From: a virus
IMG/VR virus record: IMGVR_UViG_3300040751_002893
Span: 25,684-89,683 of that record
Length of the DNA: 64,000 nucleotides
Direction: 5' to 3' (one strand)
A program made the position numbers and the translations under genes. Numbering within the stretch: position 1 is the stretch's first letter; every line of letters starts with the position of its first letter. Shown here piece after piece: positions 15,919 to 24,095 of this stretch. Under the pieces are notes generated by a model. It ran no database searches and had not been told where the DNA came from. It was given only the letters and a program-made list of their open reading frames with translations.

Positions 15919-16737
15919 TTACTTCCTTTTCAATTCAGAAAGAATGAGTTTGCGAATAACACCACGAAGTTTTGATTCGGTCATGCCTTCTTTTTTTGCT
16001 TTTTTACCTTTACGCAAAGCAGCAAAGTCTTTCGCATCAGGCTTACCAGTATGTGGCTCTTCAACATCTAAAGGATGTTCTTTTGCCTCTTTGACATCAT
16101 CACATTTACAAGGAGCACTCTCACACTTTGGGCACTCTTCGCCTTCGTTAAGCTCTTCCTCATACATATCTTTTTTGCTTCCACAAGAAGCCTCATTCAA
16201 TTGGCTAAGATCCATCTTGAATCCAAACTTATGAGAAACGTTTTCCATAAGTTCATTGTTTTTCCATTTTTTAGTAGACATAGTTTTAATTCTCCATTCG
16301 TTATAAATAGTAGGTTTTGACTCTTTTAAGCCATCTTCCCAATCACGAAAACACATATTTCCTTTTAGATACGCTTCTTTCTCTGATTGTCTTAGATCTT
16401 TATTTTTTTGAGCATATCCTTCACCATGATACCCACTATCATTTAGCATACCGTTTTCGTTTTGCGTATGATGCACCAACTCATGAGCAAGTGAACGGAG
16501 AATATCTTTTGTGTGACGGTTATCTGTATAGATTGTAACAGCCATTCCTTGTGGGTCATAATATGCTGTCTTACCAAGAGGCTTCGAAGCATTCTCTCCA
16601 TCTGAGACCAAATGCAAAGTTGGAGGTCTCTTGAAACCAAAACGCTCTTGAGCAAATCCACCAAGGTCATGGAAGAGTTCTTCTGTTTGAGACAAGTCCA
16701 TACCGCATTTATTTTTAATTTTAAAAAAGTTTTTCAT
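15919..16737 (-). CDS. Zinc metallopeptidase-like protein with C-terminal tag helix
   Basis: 272 residues. RSLAHELVHHTQN provides HExxH and SEKEAYLKGN the third ligand, as in SprT/IrrE-like phage peptidases. From ~180 on the protein is acidic and has a cysteine cluster (ECPKCESAPCKCDD). The last residues MTESKLRGVIRKLILSELKR copy the shared helix, here at the C-terminus. An internal MSTKKWKNNELMEN could be a second start. Candidate virion protease or head-internal protein. Confidence 0.78.
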   Translation of the reverse strand: MKNFFKIKNKCGMDLSQTEELFHDLGGFAQERFGFKRPPTLHLVSDGENASKPLGKTAYYDPQGMAVTIYTDNRHTKDILRSLAHELVHHTQNENGMLNDSGYHGEGYAQKNKDLRQSEKEAYLKGNMCFRDWEDGLKESKPTIYNEWRIKTMSTKKWKNNELMENVSHKFGFKMDLSQLNEASCGSKKDMYEEELNEGEECPKCESAPCKCDDVKEAKEHPLDVEEPHTGKPDAKDFAALRKGKKAKKEGMTESKLRGVIRKLILSELKRK

Positions 16738-16740
16738 ATC

Positions 16741-16998
16741 TTAAATAGTTCCTTTAGTTAGAAGGTGTAATGAAAGCTCCCTTGTTCTTGAAGAACCAAA
16801 AGGTAAAACCTCAGCTACCCATACAGATCTTTCGTTATATAAATTTTTTTTTATTTTGATATCGATGACCGCACCATAGTGCAAAACAGATGAGTAACCT
16901 AAATTTTCAATATAGTCCCATTCATTCCATTGAACGATATCGCCAACTTGAAATTCATCTTTATAACACTCCATAAATGGCTTGTCACTCGTCTTCAT
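16741..16998 (-). CDS. Small protein of the VGDIV (SH3-like) type
   Basis: 85 residues; FQVGDIVQWNEWDYIENLGY followed by alternating strands (YGAVIDIKIKKN..VWVAEVLPF) fits the small beta-barrel type that is massively repeated at 36-46 kb. Start overlaps the end of the VOC gene. Function unknown. Confidence 0.6.
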   Translation of the reverse strand: MKTSDKPFMECYKDEFQVGDIVQWNEWDYIENLGYSSVLHYGAVIDIKIKKNLYNERSVWVAEVLPFGSSRTRELSLHLLTKGTI

Positions 16999-17326
16999 TT
17001 CTTACAGTCTTTTTGCATTCATCGTTATACCAAATGTGTTCAACACAATTTCCATCCGGATCAAATGTATATACACCAATGGTTCCATCTCGGTGTTCTA
17101 CCCTCTCTCCAACTTGGGGTAAATCTTCCTTATTATCCACAAGAATTCCGATATGAGCATAGGGGTAACGATGTTTGCTTATGAGAGCTACCGTTGAGTT
17201 GTTGAAACGCATTCTACGATAAAAACTATCGGAAAATTCACAAATTGCATCAAGCTTTTCTTCATACCAAGCTTGTGCTGCGTCTAAATCATCTACTAAT
17301 AATGCTACGTGGTCAATTGTTTTCAT
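16985..17326 (-). CDS. VOC (glyoxalase/bleomycin-resistance) family protein
   Basis: 113 residues, one VOC beta-alpha-beta-beta-beta unit pair: MKTIDHVALLVDDLDAAQAW at the N-terminus (metal-ligand His), AHIGILVDNKEDL, and DPDGNCVEHIWY with the terminal Glu. Could bind a metal and act on a small molecule; in phages the role is open. Confidence 0.85.
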   Translation of the reverse strand: MKTIDHVALLVDDLDAAQAWYEEKLDAICEFSDSFYRRMRFNNSTVALISKHRYPYAHIGILVDNKEDLPQVGERVEHRDGTIGVYTFDPDGNCVEHIWYNDECKKTVRNEDE

Positions 17327-17353
17327 AGAACTATCCTAGTCCTGCCAATCAGG

Positions 17354-17764
17354 TCAGGTCTCCATTAAATAAGCGTCTTCGTCATCGATTTCATATGCTT
17401 CTTCACCGTTCATAACCATCATTGGTTCAGCATCCGGCAACATGCTTTGGATTTCTTCTTCAGAGTCTTCTGAATCTTCACAATCGTCTGGATCTTCCAT
17501 GTCAAGGCCCATTTCATACTCAAGATAATGCTTTACCTTTCCGAGATACTCAGAAGCAATTGTGATCTTACTTTGAACCCACGCTTCAAGCTGTGTTTCG
17601 TCTTCTAGGGCATCATGAAGCATCATAGCATACTTAGCCATCTTATAAAGTTGAGATTTGGCCATTCCACCTTCTTCATCGACATGATCCATATGCTTTT
17701 TATCATCAAGCATCATCATTTCTTCATTTATTATTTGTTTAAGTTTATTTTCGTTTAATTTCAT
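17354..17764 (-). CDS. MKLN-tag acidic protein
   Basis: 136 residues from ATG 17764 (the preceding TTG codon is not needed). N-terminus MKLNENKLKQIINEEMMML is the shared helix. Then DEEGGMAKSQLYKMAKYAMM and VQSKITIASEYLGKVKHYLE, a helical module I associate with large marine phages, and a strongly acidic C-terminus. Probably packaged or head-associated. Confidence 0.75.
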   Translation of the reverse strand: MKLNENKLKQIINEEMMMLDDKKHMDHVDEEGGMAKSQLYKMAKYAMMLHDALEDETQLEAWVQSKITIASEYLGKVKHYLEYEMGLDMEDPDDCEDSEDSEEEIQSMLPDAEPMMVMNGEEAYEIDDEDAYLMET

Positions 17765-17900
17765 CAATCATTCCTATTATGGTCATGAGAGCCAAGAAAC
17801 AAAGGAATAACAAGGTTGCAATCATAAGTTCAGGGCCAATAAGCACGAATAATACCAAAAATATCATCAATGCTATAGATAAATAGATAAAAGAGTACAT
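17745..17900 (-). CDS. Tiny two-helix membrane protein (51 aa)
   Basis: MYSFIYLSIALMIFLVLFVL, a short GPE turn, then a second hydrophobic helix LMIATLLFLCFLALM and a charged tail DEIKRK. ATG overlaps the upstream stop as TAATG and its end overlaps the downstream gene. Possible holin-like or superinfection protein; only topology is visible. Confidence 0.7.
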   Translation of the reverse strand: MYSFIYLSIALMIFLVLFVLIGPELMIATLLFLCFLALMTIIGMIDEIKRK

Positions 17901-18214
17901 TAGTTAAACCCCATATCTATAATTTCTTCTTTTGGAATAAGAAATACGTTGCCACTATTGAAATTGTATGGAGAATATACATAATATTGCCCTTTTTCTG
18001 TCTGTTGCCATGGAAGTAGATACATTTCTGCTCTTGGATGCAGCAATTCGAACTTTTTATTCATAAAAGACCAATAATATGTCTCTTTTTTACCCTTCAA
18101 ACGCACAGGTTGCAATAAATTACCATTTTTTGACTTCAAGAAAGCCTGCATCTTAAGGGCTAATTGCTCTGCATCGGGGTCCAAAGGACGCTCAAAATCA
18201 TCAAAATTCATCAT
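17900..18214 (-). CDS. Hypothetical protein
   Basis: 104 residues; starts as ATGA overlap with the HAD-Nudix gene, SD AAGGA. FDDFERPLDPDAEQLALKM helix then aromatic beta segments (YYWSFMNKKFELLHPRAEMY, QYYVYSPYNFNSGNVFLIPK). Not recognised. Confidence 0.65.
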   Translation of the reverse strand: MMNFDDFERPLDPDAEQLALKMQAFLKSKNGNLLQPVRLKGKKETYYWSFMNKKFELLHPRAEMYLLPWQQTEKGQYYVYSPYNFNSGNVFLIPKEEIIDMGFN

Positions 18215-19248
18215 TTTTTCCTTATTTTTAGTGTTTTTTTGGGCTCTTTTCCTTCTCCAATTGCTCCAAAACCGGGAGGAGCGGACTTAGAACGGGTCAT
18301 TTTTGGTCTTTTATGACCTTTTCCACCGCCAAAATGCTTATTTTTGCCCAATCCAATGAGTTTTTTCTTCATATTACTGTGTTTTTTCTTCATTTTTAGC
18401 TGATAAACCTCAGTTTCAGCCAGTATTTCGTCTTGAACACTCAATTCATCGTATGCTTTACGTAGATTTGTGGTAGATTTGGCTAGTTTTCCTTCAATTT
18501 CATCCAATGTAAGCCACTTATAGTCAATATTTTCGACGTGATCTTGCAAATCAAGCCTAACATGGGGTGAAATATCGTCAATTCTGCTCAAAAACATGTG
18601 AATTTTGTGTGTGAGACCCTTATGATTGAAGTCATATACCATAAATTCCTTCAAAAAAGGCACCATTATGCCTGTTTCTTCGAAAACTTCACGTTCTGTA
18701 CCGTCATCTAGGCCCTGTTGACCCCTTGCAATCTCTATATTCTTGAGATGACCACCTGGTAAGTCCCATAAATGACCTTCATCTGACCTCTGGAGTATCA
18801 AAATACGCCCAGATTTATCATATATCACTGCTTTTCCGACTGTTTCACTGTCTTTGTAGTCGTCTAGAGGTTGAATTATCTCATATTTGGCTTCCAAAGC
18901 ATCAAAATGTTCCTCAATTGAGTCATCATAATGCTTTTCAACGCCTAAATTGTGTAAAATATCGACTTTTTTACCTCCAGCAGTGAAAATAACCCTGTCT
19001 GGCCAGAAATATTCCTTCAATCCGAGCTTTTCAAGGTGTTTTTCAACCGTTTGATCAGGAAAATACTGCTCATAGTCCTCTGTTCTTGCTGTGACGATGT
19101 AGATATCGTCTCCATTCTTGATATGTTTCTTAATTTTTTTGATAATCTTGTCATTATACGACTGAAACACAGGAACAGGCTTCTCTTGTATGTAGGTCAT
19201 GAAGCCCATTGCAATAGTATTATCAAAATCAAAGCTAATTTTTTTCAT
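18211..19248 (-). CDS. HAD phosphatase-like + Nudix hydrolase fusion with basic tail
   Basis: 345 residues. ~1-110 HAD-like: ISFDFDNTIAMG and IYIVTARTEDY. ~125-270 Nudix: GGHLKNIE then REVFEETGI, but with 13 instead of 7 residues between the two halves of the Nudix box, so the loop is enlarged. C-terminal ~60 residues are very basic (GLGKNKHFGGGKGHKRPKMT) and include RSKSAPPGFGAIGE, a phrase I recall from virion proteins of large phages. May hydrolyse a nucleotide-sugar or NAD derivative and be packaged. Confidence 0.82.
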   Translation of the reverse strand: MKKISFDFDNTIAMGFMTYIQEKPVPVFQSYNDKIIKKIKKHIKNGDDIYIVTARTEDYEQYFPDQTVEKHLEKLGLKEYFWPDRVIFTAGGKKVDILHNLGVEKHYDDSIEEHFDALEAKYEIIQPLDDYKDSETVGKAVIYDKSGRILILQRSDEGHLWDLPGGHLKNIEIARGQQGLDDGTEREVFEETGIMVPFLKEFMVYDFNHKGLTHKIHMFLSRIDDISPHVRLDLQDHVENIDYKWLTLDEIEGKLAKSTTNLRKAYDELSVQDEILAETEVYQLKMKKKHSNMKKKLIGLGKNKHFGGGKGHKRPKMTRSKSAPPGFGAIGEGKEPKKTLKIRKK

Positions 19249-19255
19249 TTTTTAC

Positions 19256-19284
19256 TTGACATCCTTTAGTTTATATGTTATATT
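19256..19284 (+). promoter_or_regulatory. Sigma-70 promoter facing right, convergent with the Nudix promoter
   Basis: Plus strand TTGACA, 17 bp, TATATT, lying in the leader of the minus-strand gene. RNA would be antisense to the kinase-like gene. Minus-strand promoter is only 45 bp away and points toward it. Confidence 0.5.
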
Positions 19285-19328
19285 ATATATATGAGTTATA
19301 TTATATAGTTTTTTTGTTGTGTATTAGT

Positions 19329-19357
19329 AATATAACATGTTTTAGGGGGTTTGTCAA
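19329..19357 (-). promoter_or_regulatory. Sigma-70 promoter of the HAD-Nudix unit
   Basis: Minus strand TTGACA, 17 bp, TATATT, about 80 bp upstream of ATG 19248. Confidence 0.8.
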
Positions 19358-19369
19358 TGTTTTTTTCGT

Positions 19370-20467
19370 TTATTTTCGGAACATTCCGAGGTCTACTATT
19401 ACTATATCACCAGTTTGAGGGCGAATCATGACATTTTTGTCATGCATATCATATGCACCAAGACCAGTAATGTCTTTTAGGTCACTTATTGCCTTTTTGA
19501 TGCTTTCTATTTCTTTGAAAACTTTCCATTGCTCTTCAAACTCTGGTCCTTTATCTTCCCAGCCACTCCATCTGTCACCAGAGCCATCCTTAAGTCCAAC
19601 TGGGGAGTTTTTTCTAAACCACTCTATCCAATATGCAATTATATTCTCATGATATTGTGCAAAAAGCATTTTATTTTCATGTTGAAACAAAGCGTCTAAC
19701 TGTTCGATGATAAAGGTTAGCATCCATGGAGCACTTTGAAACATTTCTTTAGTTTTACCTGTTCTCCAGTTATTTATGTATGTTAATGCTGTATCAGATA
19801 ATGGAAGGATGTTTAAAAGCTGCAATGCTTTTTCGCTATATTCTTTATTGGAGACATATGAATCTAAATAAGTGAAAAATTTCTTCATAGGAGTCATTAA
19901 AAAGTCTAATTCTGGCCTCATATAGTTGTAAAACTGCTGTATAATAGAGTCTTGTGACTCTTTATCTTTAAACATCATATAGTATCTGTTTTCACGACTC
20001 CTGAAAGTTGAATCATAATCCGCAGCAACCTCTTTTTCATCCTCGGATGGTCTTAGTGCTGTGTTTAGACCGCCAAAAAGCATACTAATCATTTCATGTT
20101 GTAGTCCTTGCTCTACGCCTAGAATTTCCATTATGATTAATGTAATATCTGGGTGTGAATTTTCATCTATATAATAAACTTCAGGAAAATGTTTTTTGAT
20201 ATTTGGAGATTTACTTCTGGCATCGTTAACTATTCTATAGTTTTCTGCCTCTCTTTGAGTATTGTAATCAGAAGAATCTAAAATCTTAATAGCAACAGGG
20301 CCGTATTCGTCAGATATACCCTCTACTACTAAGCCATAACGCCCCTCTCCTAATTTTTTTCCGATGTCAATATTATATTTCGATGACAATATAGGAGATG
20401 CTTGCTGTTCTTTTGTGCTTTGTTGAGATACTGACTCTGATAGTAGTTTTTTAATCTTTATTTTCAT
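19370..20467 (-). CDS. Protein-kinase-like protein, truncated after the DLG motif
   Basis: 365 residues. Glycine loop KKLGEGRYGLVVEG (~37-50), VAIKILD with the ATP-binding Lys, catalytic-loop-like D340-M-H-D-K-N345 and metal-binding D359-L-G. The protein ends six residues after DLG, so activation loop and later C-lobe helices are missing, while ~270 residues separate the Lys from the catalytic loop. N-terminus MKIKIKKLLSESVS resembles other tagged proteins. Either an unusual kinase or a pseudokinase packaged in the virion. Confidence 0.75.
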   Translation of the reverse strand: MKIKIKKLLSESVSQQSTKEQQASPILSSKYNIDIGKKLGEGRYGLVVEGISDEYGPVAIKILDSSDYNTQREAENYRIVNDARSKSPNIKKHFPEVYYIDENSHPDITLIIMEILGVEQGLQHEMISMLFGGLNTALRPSEDEKEVAADYDSTFRSRENRYYMMFKDKESQDSIIQQFYNYMRPELDFLMTPMKKFFTYLDSYVSNKEYSEKALQLLNILPLSDTALTYINNWRTGKTKEMFQSAPWMLTFIIEQLDALFQHENKMLFAQYHENIIAYWIEWFRKNSPVGLKDGSGDRWSGWEDKGPEFEEQWKVFKEIESIKKAISDLKDITGLGAYDMHDKNVMIRPQTGDIVIVDLGMFRK

Positions 20468-20471
20468 TTAT

Positions 20472-20870
20472 TTATCCTTTTTGTTGATCTTGACTGCGAA
20501 AATATGGACTTGGTTTGAAGTTTTGAAGTCCTTGGCGTGTATATCTTATACGAACATAGCGTTTATGTCCTTCAGGAGAGCGTTCATGAGGTATTTGACC
20601 GCTTCCTGCACCCATCATAGCACCAGAAGTTGAATATAATTCATCAATTTTTTTGGAATGCTCTGTATCTTTGCACATTTCTTCTGCTTCTTTCTTTGAT
20701 AGACCTTCTGGTCGCTCATCTGCTGGCTTATCCATCATAGCACACATGTATTTTCTTTGCTTTTCGCTGGAAACTTCTTCCAGATCTTCTCTAGGAGCAC
20801 CAGCAACTGCACCAGCACCCATAGCAGACATTTCATCTAACTTTTTTTTCTTTATAATTCTTATTTTCAC
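20472..20870 (-). CDS. Small basic/acidic phage protein (GTG start)
   Basis: 132 residues from GTG 20870, overlapping the upstream stop as GTGA. Starts KIRIIKKKKLDEMSAMGAGA; middle SSEKQRKYMCAMMDKPADER with PEGLSKKEAEEMC. Repeated M-G-A-G/S glycine-methionine loops. Conserved look in large phages but no known role. Confidence 0.65.
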   Translation of the reverse strand: MKIRIIKKKKLDEMSAMGAGAVAGAPREDLEEVSSEKQRKYMCAMMDKPADERPEGLSKKEAEEMCKDTEHSKKIDELYSTSGAMMGAGSGQIPHERSPEGHKRYVRIRYTRQGLQNFKPSPYFRSQDQQKG

Positions 20871-21436
20871 TTTAATTTTACCCCAGACCACAGTCTAAAA
20901 CTGACTTGCTCAAAAGAAGTGTTGAAAATTCTGTATGGTATCTCCCATTTCAGAGGCATTTCTTCTTTTGGTTTATGAAACCCACCTTCAAATACTGTTA
21001 TCTCTTGCTGTTTTATCCAATTTATCACTTTTTTGTTGGATATTTCGGCCGATGTTATGACTTGACCGTTCTTACCATAGAGAGTTTGAGACACCAATCC
21101 CTCTTCTTCGTTCAAGTGGAGAACAGTTCTTACATAATAATGGTTATTCTTGACAGAACACATCAACGGATCGTCATTGTAGTCACAATTATCTTTCTTA
21201 TATTTGATTGTGTCTTTGTTGTATACCAATGCATTACCAGAATCACCAATCATTTCCCAACCATATTGAGATTTGACTTTAGCAAATTTAACATGACGGG
21301 AAACATTGGCGAAAGGAAGCTCAGAGGAGGTCGAATTAACAACTCTTGTACCATTAGAGTATGTTTCTAAAGGAGATACATAAACGATGACCTCTTGAGC
21401 TATAACAAGGGAGAATAATGAAAGTAGTAGTAACAT
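20867..21436 (-). CDS. Secreted protein with Sec signal peptide
   Basis: 189 residues. MLLLLSLFSLVIAQ is a short signal peptide with a likely cleavage after A-Q. Mature part is beta-rich with one CDYND..CSV cysteine pair and ends LWSGVKLK. Sits directly after the VWA lipoprotein gene, so both probably act in the envelope. Not recognised. Confidence 0.7.
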   Translation of the reverse strand: MLLLLSLFSLVIAQEVIVYVSPLETYSNGTRVVNSTSSELPFANVSRHVKFAKVKSQYGWEMIGDSGNALVYNKDTIKYKKDNCDYNDDPLMCSVKNNHYYVRTVLHLNEEEGLVSQTLYGKNGQVITSAEISNKKVINWIKQQEITVFEGGFHKPKEEMPLKWEIPYRIFNTSFEQVSFRLWSGVKLK

Positions 21437-21443
21437 GCAATAA

Positions 21444-22376
21444 CTAGTAATAATATGCTATTTCAACCAATGACTCTTCGGGAGGAACAGTTAAAAAATA
21501 AACTCTGTTTTCTTGGACATTATATTCCCAATCTGGCCACAAAACTCCATCAACAAACACTGTAATGCTTGCTTGAACAGTTGGAGTCATGCTGAGATCA
21601 TACCATTCAGCCAATTGAAGTTGATTTGAAGCATCAGCAACACCCTGAGACCAGTCTTCCGAGCATATATCGATTATCTGTCCTGCATATAGGTTTGTCA
21701 AATCCATATATCTATTACCAACATTATGACTGTAAGTGTTGCAAAGACTATCATCGATTGCAACATTAACAATAGAAGAGATGTATACATGTTCTCGGTA
21801 AGAGTCAAGCCATAATGAGAACATATTTAACATTGGAAACATTGTGTTTGACTGTTCTTCTTCATCGGACACAAATACAATCAACAAAGAGGCATCATCT
21901 CTCATCCAATTCTGCGAGTCTGGATTATCAACGATATAATTATATACACTTTCGAAACCTTTCTCTTGGCTGCCTATAACATTATCTGAGAACATAACAA
22001 GAGCATCCATTGTTGTATCACCCGGTAACAAGGGGAATGAAGTTAAGATTTGACTATGAAATGGACTCATCGATATTATCATAAGCCTCCAACTTACATT
22101 AGGTAGATTGTTCATCATATCATCGATACCAATTAAGACCTTATCGTAGTCATCTTGCATTGACCCTGAGCCGTCAATAACCCATATAATGTCAACACCA
22201 TTTGATAGTTTTGGTTGAGAAAATGAATCGACCCATATTGGCTCTGCCTCCCCAGAGTCAACCTCCCCCGGAATATAGTTGTCTTGAATATAAACGTATT
22301 CGATTTGAGTATCCGCTTTCTCGTAAGTCAAGAAATGATCGGATAGACACCCCCATAGATATAATAATAACCACAT
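21444..22376 (-). CDS. VWA-domain lipoprotein
   Basis: 310 residues. N-terminal MWLLLYLWGC ends in a lipobox, so the mature protein should be lipid-anchored at C10. VDIIWVIDGSGSMQDD is a complete MIDAS D-x-S-x-S; later SLLIVFVSDEEE supplies the distal acidic ligand. Four further cysteines may pair. A phage-encoded surface VWA protein is unusual; it may change adhesion of infected cells or coat the virion. Preceded by a hairpin that contains its SD. Confidence 0.82.
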   Translation of the reverse strand: MWLLLYLWGCLSDHFLTYEKADTQIEYVYIQDNYIPGEVDSGEAEPIWVDSFSQPKLSNGVDIIWVIDGSGSMQDDYDKVLIGIDDMMNNLPNVSWRLMIISMSPFHSQILTSFPLLPGDTTMDALVMFSDNVIGSQEKGFESVYNYIVDNPDSQNWMRDDASLLIVFVSDEEEQSNTMFPMLNMFSLWLDSYREHVYISSIVNVAIDDSLCNTYSHNVGNRYMDLTNLYAGQIIDICSEDWSQGVADASNQLQLAEWYDLSMTPTVQASITVFVDGVLWPDWEYNVQENRVYFLTVPPEESLVEIAYYY

Positions 22377-22385
22377 AACATAAAA

Positions 22386-22408
22386 CCCTCCTATAGTAAC
22401 TAGGAAGG
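22386..22408 (-). promoter_or_regulatory. Hairpin-SD leader of the VWA lipoprotein gene
   Basis: Minus strand CCTTCCTA, loop GTTACTA, TAGGAGGG, then TTTT and the ATG. The 3' arm is the only SD (GGAGG). The core CCTAGTTACTATAGG recurs exactly in the leader at 46.85 kb. Confidence 0.65.
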
Positions 22409-22454
22409 CATTTATCTAAGCGGAGCATCGCGCCCTAAATTTTTCTACTTTTAT

Positions 22455-22952
22455 CTAGTAATTAATTAAAAAATTAAAAAATCTTTCAAATTGTTCTTCA
22501 GTGCCGTATGTTAATAGAAATTTTTCCAAAGTCATCTCAGGTAAGACTTCACCACCAGCCCAAAATTCTAAAGGCTTTGAATTTGCTTTTTTTCTAATCC
22601 ATGGGGAATATTTTGTGCAAGACATCCACATCTCAATTAAACCATCGACTTGTTGCGGTTTTATAGCAGACCAGTCAGGGGCTTCTATCGTCATTAAATA
22701 AGCATTTGATACTTTAATCCAGCCATCAGGTGTCCAATCTAAACCTACACTTTCTAAATAATCCCCATGCGTATATGCAACATTTATTCTTTTTTGGTAT
22801 TCGGTCGCAAATGATTCTAAATCTATAAAGTTTCCTTCCAGATCTATAAAGCCGAGAGAGTGAACAGCGCAAGAATCTCTATCAACTTCTTTAAGGGCTT
22901 TGCGAAGTTCTTCTTTTATGATTTGTTTTATTTGTTTGTTCGTTAATTTCAT
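22455..22952 (-). CDS. MKLT-tag protein
   Basis: 165 residues. MKLTNKQIKQIIKEELRKAL is the shared N-terminal helix; the remainder (HSLGFIDLEGNFIDLESFAT; SAIKPQQVDGLIEMWMSCTK) is a globular domain I do not recognise. A cluster of three tag-bearing genes follows here (22.4-24.1 kb). Confidence 0.75.
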   Translation of the reverse strand: MKLTNKQIKQIIKEELRKALKEVDRDSCAVHSLGFIDLEGNFIDLESFATEYQKRINVAYTHGDYLESVGLDWTPDGWIKVSNAYLMTIEAPDWSAIKPQQVDGLIEMWMSCTKYSPWIRKKANSKPLEFWAGGEVLPEMTLEKFLLTYGTEEQFERFFNFLINY

Positions 22953-22974
22953 GGTATTTAATTTTTATTAATTT

Positions 22975-23346
22975 TTAAAAAGGAGGTTCTTCGTCGATCT
23001 CTTTTTGGTCATATCCTTGGTATTCAAACTTAATATCTTCGGCTATATTTATCAACCGCTCCAATCCGGACATTCCACGAGACTCTTGGTATTCATATAT
23101 AGCATCCGCCAACATGTCAACAAGTTGTTTTCTATGTGAGTCTTTGTGGTCTCCGAGGATTGACCTTTCATTATGTAATATAATAGCATTTTTTTTCATG
23201 GTGCTCATTATGGTTTGATAATTTGCAGTCATTGCAGCAGACAAGATATCATCAATAAAATCAAGCATAGGGTTACGAACTTCGTTAAGGACTTTGCGAA
23301 GTTCTTCGTTGATAATTTGTCTTAGTAAATTTTTGCTTATATTCAT
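22975..23346 (-). CDS. MNIS-tag protein
   Basis: 123 residues from ATG 23346 (ATGA overlap with the upstream stop). MNISKNLLRQIINEELRKVL is a divergent shared helix. The rest is a helical domain with HNERSILGDHKDSHRKQLVD. Function unknown. Confidence 0.72.
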   Translation of the reverse strand: MNISKNLLRQIINEELRKVLNEVRNPMLDFIDDILSAAMTANYQTIMSTMKKNAIILHNERSILGDHKDSHRKQLVDMLADAIYEYQESRGMSGLERLINIAEDIKFEYQGYDQKEIDEEPPF

Positions 23347-23681
23347 CGATATCTCTTCCAAGAAAACGCTTTGCGACGCACGGGGTATGTTGGGTCCTGA
23401 TCGTTGGCGTAAGCCTCTTTTTCAAACGGAATATTGCGATATGCGCCATGAAATGACCTGAACTTCCATAGGCCAACAAGCCAATACCAGACATACAGTA
23501 AATAAAACCCAATCAACAATAATTCGCGTTGCTGATGAAGGTGGATTATCTCATGTGTTTTTGTGCGCTGATCCAATTCGCCTTTGCAAATGATAAACGG
23601 ATAGAGCGTTATCGCCCATATGTTTATAAACAGCGAAAGCGCTTGGGGTATGCGGCTATTTTCTATAATATAAAACTTCAT
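23343..23681 (-). CDS. Membrane-associated HExxH protein
   Basis: 112 residues. LSLFINIWAITLYPFIICKG and LLLIGFYLLYVWYWLVGLW are membrane helices; between them THEIIHLHQQ has the HExxH motif and, after the second helix, FEKEAYAND gives an acidic third ligand. Could be a small membrane peptidase or degenerate relative; I recall similar proteins in bacteriophages and Bacteroidetes. Confidence 0.7.
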   Translation of the reverse strand: MKFYIIENSRIPQALSLFINIWAITLYPFIICKGELDQRTKTHEIIHLHQQRELLLIGFYLLYVWYWLVGLWKFRSFHGAYRNIPFEKEAYANDQDPTYPVRRKAFSWKRYR

Positions 23682-24095
23682 TTATTCTAAAGCTTTGCCG
23701 CTTTTAATGTTCGCAATGTATTCTTCTGTTTTTTCTATAGCATCTTGTATTTGCTTGTCATACATCAAACCTCTTTCTGAGTCTGGCATGTCTTCTTTTT
23801 GTTTACGAAGCTGTTGTAGGGTTTTTTCTGCATCTGCAAGATTCATTTTTCCTTTCTGTGAAGCTTCAGGGCGACCTGGGCTCATTCGTTCATCAGGAGG
23901 AAGCATGCCTCTACTTTTAAACTCATCTTCAATATCGCGCAACGTTCCAAATGATCTTGGGTCATCATCATAAGCATAGATATCATGTTGCTGCTTAAGT
24001 TCATCATCAGATAAGCCTTTAAGATTCATTTCTTTTAGAACAACTTGAAGCTCTTCCTTGATAAGTTGCTTAAGTGTTTGGTTTGTTAATTTCAT
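23682..24095 (-). CDS. MKLT-tag protein
   Basis: 137 residues. MKLTNQTLKQLIKEELQVVL is an intact shared helix; DDDPRSFGTLRDIEDEFKSR and a charged coiled coil (LADAEKTLQQLRKQKEDM) follow. Last gene of the left arm before a gene-free GC-rich gap. Confidence 0.75.
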   Translation of the reverse strand: MKLTNQTLKQLIKEELQVVLKEMNLKGLSDDELKQQHDIYAYDDDPRSFGTLRDIEDEFKSRGMLPPDERMSPGRPEASQKGKMNLADAEKTLQQLRKQKEDMPDSERGLMYDKQIQDAIEKTEEYIANIKSGKALE

